The notes under the pieces: generated by a model
Seen by the model: only the letters and a program-made list of their open reading frames with translations
The model's database searches: none
What the model was told of the DNA's origin: nothing
Position numbers and translations under genes: made by a program
Shown: positions 59,862-64,000 of the stretch, one piece after another
How the letters are laid out: each line of letters opens with the position of its first letter
Position numbering within the stretch: the first letter of the stretch is position 1
Source of the DNA: Palsa-504 sp963795795
GTDB taxonomy: Bacteria; Actinomycetota; Actinomycetes; Streptosporangiales; Streptosporangiaceae
Direction: 5' to 3'
Length of the DNA stretch: 64,000 nucleotides
NCBI GenBank assembly: GCA_963795795.1
Contig: CAWCJS010000024.1
Span: 124,001 to 188,000, forward strand

Positions 59862-60802
59862 CCTCCCACGTTAGCGGTGTCTCGCTCGCCGCCTTCGAGG
59901 GCGTCGGTGACGTAGCGGGCCATGGCGACGGGTAGTTCGGCCGGGCACCGTTGCGCGGCGGCCGCGCTGACCTGGGTAAGGACGGTGGCGCTGGCCTGGG
60001 CGGCGCGGCGCAGTTCTGTCGGGTCGAGCCCGGCGACGGTTGCCTCGATGCCCGGCGGGAGGTGCTCCGGGTCGTGGTCGAGCACCTGGGACAGGCCGTG
60101 CCACGGGTAGATCGCGCCGGTCGCCGCCGCCCACAGGGCCCAGATCTGGTGGCGCGCCTCGTGCAGCCGGTTGTGGGCTTCCCAGAGGGAGCCGCGGCGC
60201 AGGTACTTGTCGGCATCGATCAGCGCGCACCAGCCGAAGAACGCCCACTCGCGGACCTGCTCACTGGTGACTGCGCCGGCCGCCGGCGCGTCGTTGGTCA
60301 GGTCGGCCCCTGGCGGGCTGGCCCTGCGGTACAGCGTTACGAAGTCGGGGGCCGCGTCACCGCGGCGCACCTCGGCCTCGGCGATCACCGCTAGGTCGAG
60401 TTGCGTGCCGTCGGCGAACTGGGCGAAGATCCGCCGGGCGAACTGGTCGGGCCTGCCGATGCGGTGCTGCAGGATATCGATGAGCGGCCCCAGGCTGGGC
60501 AGGAGCGCCGTGACGGCGGTTTCCATCGCGAGCACCTGGTCGGCGCCGGGGTGGCCTCGCTCGGCATCGATGCCCAGCGCGGCGTCGATGTCCGACAGCG
60601 CGTCGCCGACCCCACGCCCGAGTGAGCAGCCGACCGATAGGGAGCTCACCACCGGCGTGGCCGCGCAGAAGTCCACGAGCCCGGCCATGATGTGGCGCTG
60701 GGCGGCGAGTTCGGCGGGCAGGCTGGCGAGCCATTCCCGGGCTGAGTTCGTGCGGTGGCCATCCGGCCCGTCTGTGGCTGAGTTGTTTCCCGGTCCCGTC
60801 AC
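59858..60802 (-). CDS. Nucleotidyltransferase-domain protein
   Basis: A 314-residue protein from GTG 60802. The nucleotidyltransferase signature is VGCSLGRGVGDALSDIDAAL, i.e. G-S-like helix, then D-x-D for metal binding, with a third acidic residue in TQLDLAVIAEAE. The C-terminal half is helical with ALIDADKYLRRGSLWEAHNR and LHEARHQIWALW, resembling enzymes that modify aminoglycosides or nucleotides. Whether it adenylates an antibiotic, tRNA or protein is not clear. The upstream frame is open to 61408, but sequence before 60802 is Pro/Arg-rich shadow. It is first in a three-gene coupled operon. Confidence 0.82.
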   Translation of the reverse strand: MTGPGNNSATDGPDGHRTNSAREWLASLPAELAAQRHIMAGLVDFCAATPVVSSLSVGCSLGRGVGDALSDIDAALGIDAERGHPGADQVLAMETAVTALLPSLGPLIDILQHRIGRPDQFARRIFAQFADGTQLDLAVIAEAEVRRGDAAPDFVTLYRRASPPGADLTNDAPAAGAVTSEQVREWAFFGWCALIDADKYLRRGSLWEAHNRLHEARHQIWALWAAATGAIYPWHGLSQVLDHDPEHLPPGIEATVAGLDPTELRRAAQASATVLTQVSAAAAQRCPAELPVAMARYVTDALEGGERDTANVGG

Positions 60803-60926
60803 CTGCCGCACCACCCTTCGGGGCGTTCCCGATAGTTCCGCAGGACCAACGGTGCTCTGGCGTGTATCACTTCCCCGGCGGAAGCGCCGGGGTGGTGCGG
60901 AGGAGGGTGTCGGTGGTGAGCGCCTT

Positions 60927-60953
60927 GGTGGCGTGGGTGGCGTGGGTGGCGTG
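60927..60953. repeat. Three perfect 9-bp tandem repeats
   Basis: GGTGGCGTG occurs three times in a row in the gap between the nucleotidyltransferase gene and the PadR-linked membrane protein gene. Similar GGGTGGC-like units continue to about 60980. The gap 60803-60984 shows no gene. Confidence 0.75.
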
Positions 60954-60984
60954 GGCGGCGGCGATGGGGTGGGTGGCGGTGGCG

Positions 60985-61482
60985 TCAGCCAGGGCGGCGC
61001 GGGCCGGGCCGGGTTCGCCGCAGGATCTCTTGCACCCACATCATCAGCAACAGCCGGGGTGCGGACCACAGGTAGCTGCGGATCGCCGCGCCGCGCCGGG
61101 CGGCCGTGATCTCTGACAGCAGGCTCTCCGCCTCCGCCAGCCACCGGCGGCCTGCGGTCCCGGGCATCAGCCGCGACACCATGACCAGCGTGCGCCACTG
61201 GTACGACGGTGCGCCGACGGGCCCGGCATCTGTATGGTCGCGCATGCGTAGGCCGCCGCCCCTGCGGCGGCCGAGATGCAAGTCGCCGCTGGTAGCCATG
61301 GCGATGCCGGTGAAGGCCGTAATGGCGAGGAGGCCGACGACCCAGGGCACCCAGTGCCAGGCATTGAAGCGTGACCCGGATATTGCGGCCGAGGTCGTGG
61401 CCGCGCACGCGCCGATGAAAACGACGACGCGCACCCGCTGCTTCCTTCTCGCCTCCTTAGGCGAATCGAGGCCGCGCATCAT
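60985..61482 (-). CDS. Membrane protein coupled to a PadR regulator
   Basis: A 165-residue protein with two membrane helices in the first half (about residues 18-36 and 43-64) and a basic cytoplasmic C-terminal part (SRLMPGTAGRRWLAEAESLL). Its ATG overlaps the PadR stop (ATGA). Short membrane proteins with this layout are often encoded after PadR genes in actinobacteria, where PadR senses or controls them; the exact function is unknown. Confidence 0.75.
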   Translation of the reverse strand: MMRGLDSPKEARRKQRVRVVVFIGACAATTSAAISGSRFNAWHWVPWVVGLLAITAFTGIAMATSGDLHLGRRRGGGLRMRDHTDAGPVGAPSYQWRTLVMVSRLMPGTAGRRWLAEAESLLSEITAARRGAAIRSYLWSAPRLLLMMWVQEILRRTRPGPRRPG

Positions 61483-61805
61483 GCGACACCGCCTCCGCCG
61501 GCCAGACGGCGCAGCGCCGTGCCGTTAGGGCGCCGCGCCCCCGCAAGGGCGGCGCTGGCCTCGACCGCGCCGCTGGCCGTTAGGCGGTAGTACCGGCGGG
61601 CTGGGCGTTTCTCCGCCCGCGGGTCGACATCCTCCCAGCGGCTGGTGACCCAGCCTTCGTGTTCCAGCCGCAGGAGGATGGGATAGGCGGTCCCGGGCTG
61701 CAGCCCGGTCTCCTCGGACAACTCCAGCCCGTACATTTCGGTGGCCGGATCGCGCAGCAGCGCCTGCAAGACGAGTTGCACCTGAACGGTCAACCTCAGT
61801 GCCAT
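61479..61805 (-). CDS. PadR-family transcriptional regulator
   Basis: A 108-residue winged-helix protein. LVLQALLRDPATEMYGLELS, EETGLQPGTAYPILLRLEHE and GWVTSRWEDVDPRAEKRPAR are the classic PadR pattern, with RRYYRLTASGAVEA for the wing and following helix. PadR proteins repress genes, usually their own operon. It lacks the C-terminal dimerisation helix of longer members (s-PadR subgroup). Two near-identical sites overlap its promoter, and the transcript appears leaderless. Confidence 0.92.
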   Translation of the reverse strand: MALRLTVQVQLVLQALLRDPATEMYGLELSEETGLQPGTAYPILLRLEHEGWVTSRWEDVDPRAEKRPARRYYRLTASGAVEASAALAGARRPNGTALRRLAGGGGVA

Positions 61806-61811
61806 GCAAGA

Positions 61812-61858
61812 ACTCTAAATAGGTCTCTGGCGACCTGTCAAATGTTCTATATAGGTCT
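61812..61858 (-). promoter_or_regulatory. PadR promoter with two direct 13-bp operator-like sites
   Basis: On the minus strand TTGACA (61841-61836) is a consensus -35, and TAGAGT (61817-61812) follows at 18 bases, 7 bases before the ATG; this predicts a leaderless mRNA. AGACCTATATAGA (61858-61846) lies upstream of the -35 and AGACCTATTTAGA (61826-61814) covers the -10. The sites match at 12 of 13 bases and are 32 bp apart, about three helical turns. Confidence 0.65.
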
Positions 61859-62000
61859 GCGCTCGGTCAGCGGTGCTTCGGTGGTGGGGAGGAGTCGGCG
61901 CGGTGAGGCGTGACAGGGGGCGGCTGCGCACGGCGGCGCCGAGGCGGCGCGGAGGAGGCGGCACGGCGCGGACGAGGCGGCACGCAGCCGGGGGCGCGCG

Positions 62001-62114
62001 GCGGGATGAGGCGGCACGGTGGGACAAGGCGGCAAGCAGCCGGCGGTGCGGCGGGATGAGGCGGCACGGTGGGACAAGGCGGCAAGCAGCCGGCGGTGCG
62101 GCGGGATGAGGCGG
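62001..62114. repeat. Perfect 50-bp tandem duplication with a partial third copy
   Basis: Positions 62001-62050 and 62051-62100 are identical (beginning GCGGGATGAGGCGGCACGGT), and the first 14 bases recur at 62101-62114. It lies in the ~400-base gap between the PadR promoter and the HNH gene. I see no gene in 61860-62254; the flanks hold further GCGGGATGAGG-like units. Confidence 0.9.
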
Positions 62115-62254
62115 TAAGGAGGGCGGCGGCGCGGCGGGATGAGGGGGCGCGGCGCGGGCACATGACTTGGATGGACCACCCGCCGGCATCGGGTCTCCAG
62201 GGGCGGCGGCTCGGGTTCGCCGGGGAACCGCCGCGGCGGCCCGGTGATCTGGGA

Positions 62255-64000
62255 TCAGAGCGGGTAGCTGGTGGGCGTCGTGGTGTAGGTTCGCCCGGCC
62301 GGGGTCCGCCATCGCAGGACGCCTGGTTCGGGCTGCTCCAGCCGCCACCCTTCGGCCTGTTTGGCCCGGTGGTGGTGCCGGCAGAGCGGGGCCAGGTCGC
62401 ACTCACACGTGATCCCGCCCTGGTCCCAGGCCACGGTGTGGTCCAGGTCGCACCTGGAAGCGGGGCGTCCGCAGCCGGGGGCGGTGCACCGGGCGTTGCG
62501 GACTTTGACCAGGTGCTGCAGCGCGCGGCTGGGCTGGTAGCCAGTCTCGGCCCGGGCATGGTCGCAGTGGCCGCGGGCGATCGGTGCCACCCGGATGCGA
62601 AGGCTGGTCAGGTAGTCGTGCGCGGCACTGCCGGGCGGCGGGTCTGGACCGGTGGTGGTGGGCGGCGGGTCTGGGCCTCTGGTGCCGGGCGGCGGGTCTG
62701 GACCCGTGGTGGTGCTGGGCGGTAGGTGCCGGCCGCGTGCGCAGCCGTGCGCGGCTGCGGTGCCGTCTGGATTTACCGCGGTCACGCACCACCGGGTGTG
62801 CGGGTGCCGGGCCGCCGCGGCCACCAGGTCGCGGGCGTCTTCGGCGTCTAGGAGCCCGTACCCGGCTGCTTCTCCGGGCGTGGCGGACAGGCCCAGCAGC
62901 GTCTCGACCGGGACCAGGATGTTCACCAGCGCCGCCACGCTCGGGCCAGCACCCGGCTGGGCCTGGCGCGGATGGCTGCCCGGGCCGGGCCGCCCCGGGC
63001 TGCCCCTGGGCCCGGCACCGGGGCCGCCGGTCCCGCCCGGGCCCCCGCCCGGGTTTGGCGGGCCCTGCGGGCCGTCGTCCTGATCCTGCGGGCTGTCTGA
63101 GCCGCCGTCTCCCGGTCCTGGCGGGCGATCTTCCTGGCCTTCCTCTCCGGAGACTTCCGCTCCGCCAGTCCCGTCCGCCCGTCCGGCTTCTCCTGTGCCC
63201 GGGTGGCCGGGGTCCTGGCGGCTGTCGCGCTCTTGCAGCAGATCGAGGTAGGCCCGCACGCGCAGCTCGGTCAGCGTGCCGGTCATCCCGGCGGCGCGCA
63301 GGTCCAGCGCCCGCTGCTCGACATGTTGCCACGAGGCCAGGACCTCATCCGGGGGCAGCTCGCGGGCCTCCATCCCGGCGTTCCCGGAGTCCTCGCGGAA
63401 CCGGCGGACGTGGGCGTCCTGCTTCGCCTGCTCCTTGCGCTTGCGGGCGGCGTCCGGGTCGAGCTTGAGAACCAGCCGGTGGGCCTTGGACCGCAGCTGC
63501 CCGAACGTCAGCGACCCGGCCAGTCCGGCCAGGATCTCATCGGCCCGGGCCCTGTCGTCGTCGGACAGCAGGGCCGTCTCGTCCTGGATGATCCGCAGGT
63601 GGACCGGGTGGATCGTCCCGGCGAACAGCGCGGCGAAGCTGTGCGGCAGCTGCCCGGCGACCTGGCGGGCGTACCAGATCTGCTCGGTGGCGGACTGGCT
63701 GGTCAGGTGCAGCTCGGCGGCCACCTCATCGGCGGCGAACTCGCTGAACCCGTACTCGCCGGAATCGACCGCCTCGCCGGTCGGCGGGCGGCGGCGGGCC
63801 AGCTCGGCCAGCGCCGCCAGCAGCGTCCACGCGGCCCGGGACTCCATCCGCCGGGCCGCGGAAATGATCCCGATCAACTGGTCATCGCCCAGCCCCGCCA
63901 GCCCGGACCCGCCCTCGCCGACCACGGCGTCTACCACGGTGGCCAGCAGCGCGCCCGGCGCCATCGTGTCAGACCGGCCGTCCTGCGCGAACCCGGCCAG
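62255..64000 (-). CDS. DUF222/HNH endonuclease-like protein, cut by the window edge
   Basis: The frame is open to the right edge; before MAPGALLATVV it reads LAGFAQDGRSDT, typical of DUF222-HNH proteins, so the true start lies outside. DUF222 occupies the N-terminal part (GIISAARRMESRAAWTLLAA, ELHLTSQSATEQIWYARQVA). A Gly/Pro/Asp-rich linker of ~85 residues and a run of GPDPPP repeats interrupt the second half. The HNH nuclease has CTAPGCGRPASRCDLDHTVA and LCRHHHRAKQAEGW. These proteins are numerous in actinobacterial genomes and are thought to be mobile homing-type nucleases or defence enzymes. Function unproven. Confidence 0.92.
   Translation of the reverse strand: MAGFAQDGRSDTMAPGALLATVVDAVVGEGGSGLAGLGDDQLIGIISAARRMESRAAWTLLAALAELARRRPPTGEAVDSGEYGFSEFAADEVAAELHLTSQSATEQIWYARQVAGQLPHSFAALFAGTIHPVHLRIIQDETALLSDDDRARADEILAGLAGSLTFGQLRSKAHRLVLKLDPDAARKRKEQAKQDAHVRRFREDSGNAGMEARELPPDEVLASWQHVEQRALDLRAAGMTGTLTELRVRAYLDLLQERDSRQDPGHPGTGEAGRADGTGGAEVSGEEGQEDRPPGPGDGGSDSPQDQDDGPQGPPNPGGGPGGTGGPGAGPRGSPGRPGPGSHPRQAQPGAGPSVAALVNILVPVETLLGLSATPGEAAGYGLLDAEDARDLVAAAARHPHTRWCVTAVNPDGTAAAHGCARGRHLPPSTTTGPDPPPGTRGPDPPPTTTGPDPPPGSAAHDYLTSLRIRVAPIARGHCDHARAETGYQPSRALQHLVKVRNARCTAPGCGRPASRCDLDHTVAWDQGGITCECDLAPLCRHHHRAKQAEGWRLEQPEPGVLRWRTPAGRTYTTTPTSYPL

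Noticed and set aside
60803..61408. N-terminal extension of the nucleotidyltransferase
   Set aside because: The residues are Pro/Arg/Thr shadow sequence over the 9-bp repeats and the PadR-linked gene.
62001..62114. Possible CRISPR array
   Set aside because: The units are contiguous 50-bp identical copies without unique spacers, so it is a tandem duplication.

Overview
The window is very GC-rich chromosomal DNA with short intergenic gaps, many GTG starts and many stop/start overlaps. These traits, together with a SARP-type regulator, a mycothiol-type (TIGR03086-like) enzyme, a DtxR/IdeR-like iron box, a DUF222/HNH protein, an FHA-ABC transporter like mycobacterial Rv1747 and a MurL/MurD2 pair, point to an actinomycete (a high-GC, probably filamentous actinobacterium). 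I cannot name the genus. No rRNA, tRNA, CRISPR array, phage or integrative element is visible. The only mobile element seen is an orphan tnpB.

Layout. 0-2 kb: 5' end of a recQ-like helicase gene (cut by the window edge), the tail of a short-chain dehydrogenase, and an intact TnpB with a likely omegaRNA end. 2-6.7 kb: a MoxR/DUF58/DUF4129 membrane-complex operon. 6.7-9.6 kb: on the minus strand, a thiol-redox pair (VKOR and DUF929) and an FTR1 iron permease behind an iron box. 9.9-12.9 kb: a SARP/NB-ARC/TPR regulator broken by four frame changes. 13-14.2 kb: a SerA-like dehydrogenase. 14.3-18.4 kb: a respiratory copper/cytochrome-oxidase assembly block (membrane protein, SCO1, lipoprotein, CtaG), mostly frameshifted as given. 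18.4-21.7 kb: a DMT transporter, a tiny conserved ORF and an ABC exporter whose ATPase and permease are fused.

21.8-28.2 kb: threonine catabolism (tdh-kbl), then minus-strand amidohydrolase, gamma-carbonic-anhydrase-like protein, carboxylesterase and lipoprotein genes. 28.4-32.7 kb: a receiver / histidine kinase / NarL-type regulator operon, a pentapeptide-repeat protein and a methyltransferase. 32.6-37.5 kb: a peptidoglycan-precursor module, pgeF-murL-murD2, with an M19 dipeptidase upstream; it implies that D-glutamate is made by epimerising the nucleotide-linked dipeptide. 37.6-45 kb: a tyrosine phosphatase, a twin-FHA ABC transporter, a DUF2993 lipid-binding protein, and a HIT / UbiE-like / UbiA-like operon.

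45-54.4 kb: a SpoIIE phosphatase-kinase, glmS, a small conserved protein, a diguanylate cyclase, an MFS transporter and a broken D-serine-dehydratase-like gene. 54.5-58.7 kb: a secreted-type S53 peptidase with an odd low-complexity insert, then a DHA2 efflux pump with its TetR regulator and a clear promoter/operator. 58.7-61.8 kb: a coupled nucleotidyltransferase / acetyltransferase / mycothiol-type enzyme operon and a PadR / membrane protein pair with a likely leaderless promoter. 62-64 kb: a perfect 50-bp tandem repeat and a DUF222 HNH protein running off the window.

Two general properties matter for anyone using this annotation. First, at least ten reading-frame changes cluster at 2.6-17.5 kb, and all but one are consistent with one extra base; they interrupt otherwise well-conserved proteins, so either the block is decaying or the sequence has systematic insertion errors. 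Second, short tandem repeats (9, 15, 18, 45, 50 and 60 bp) recur both between genes and in frame inside proteins.
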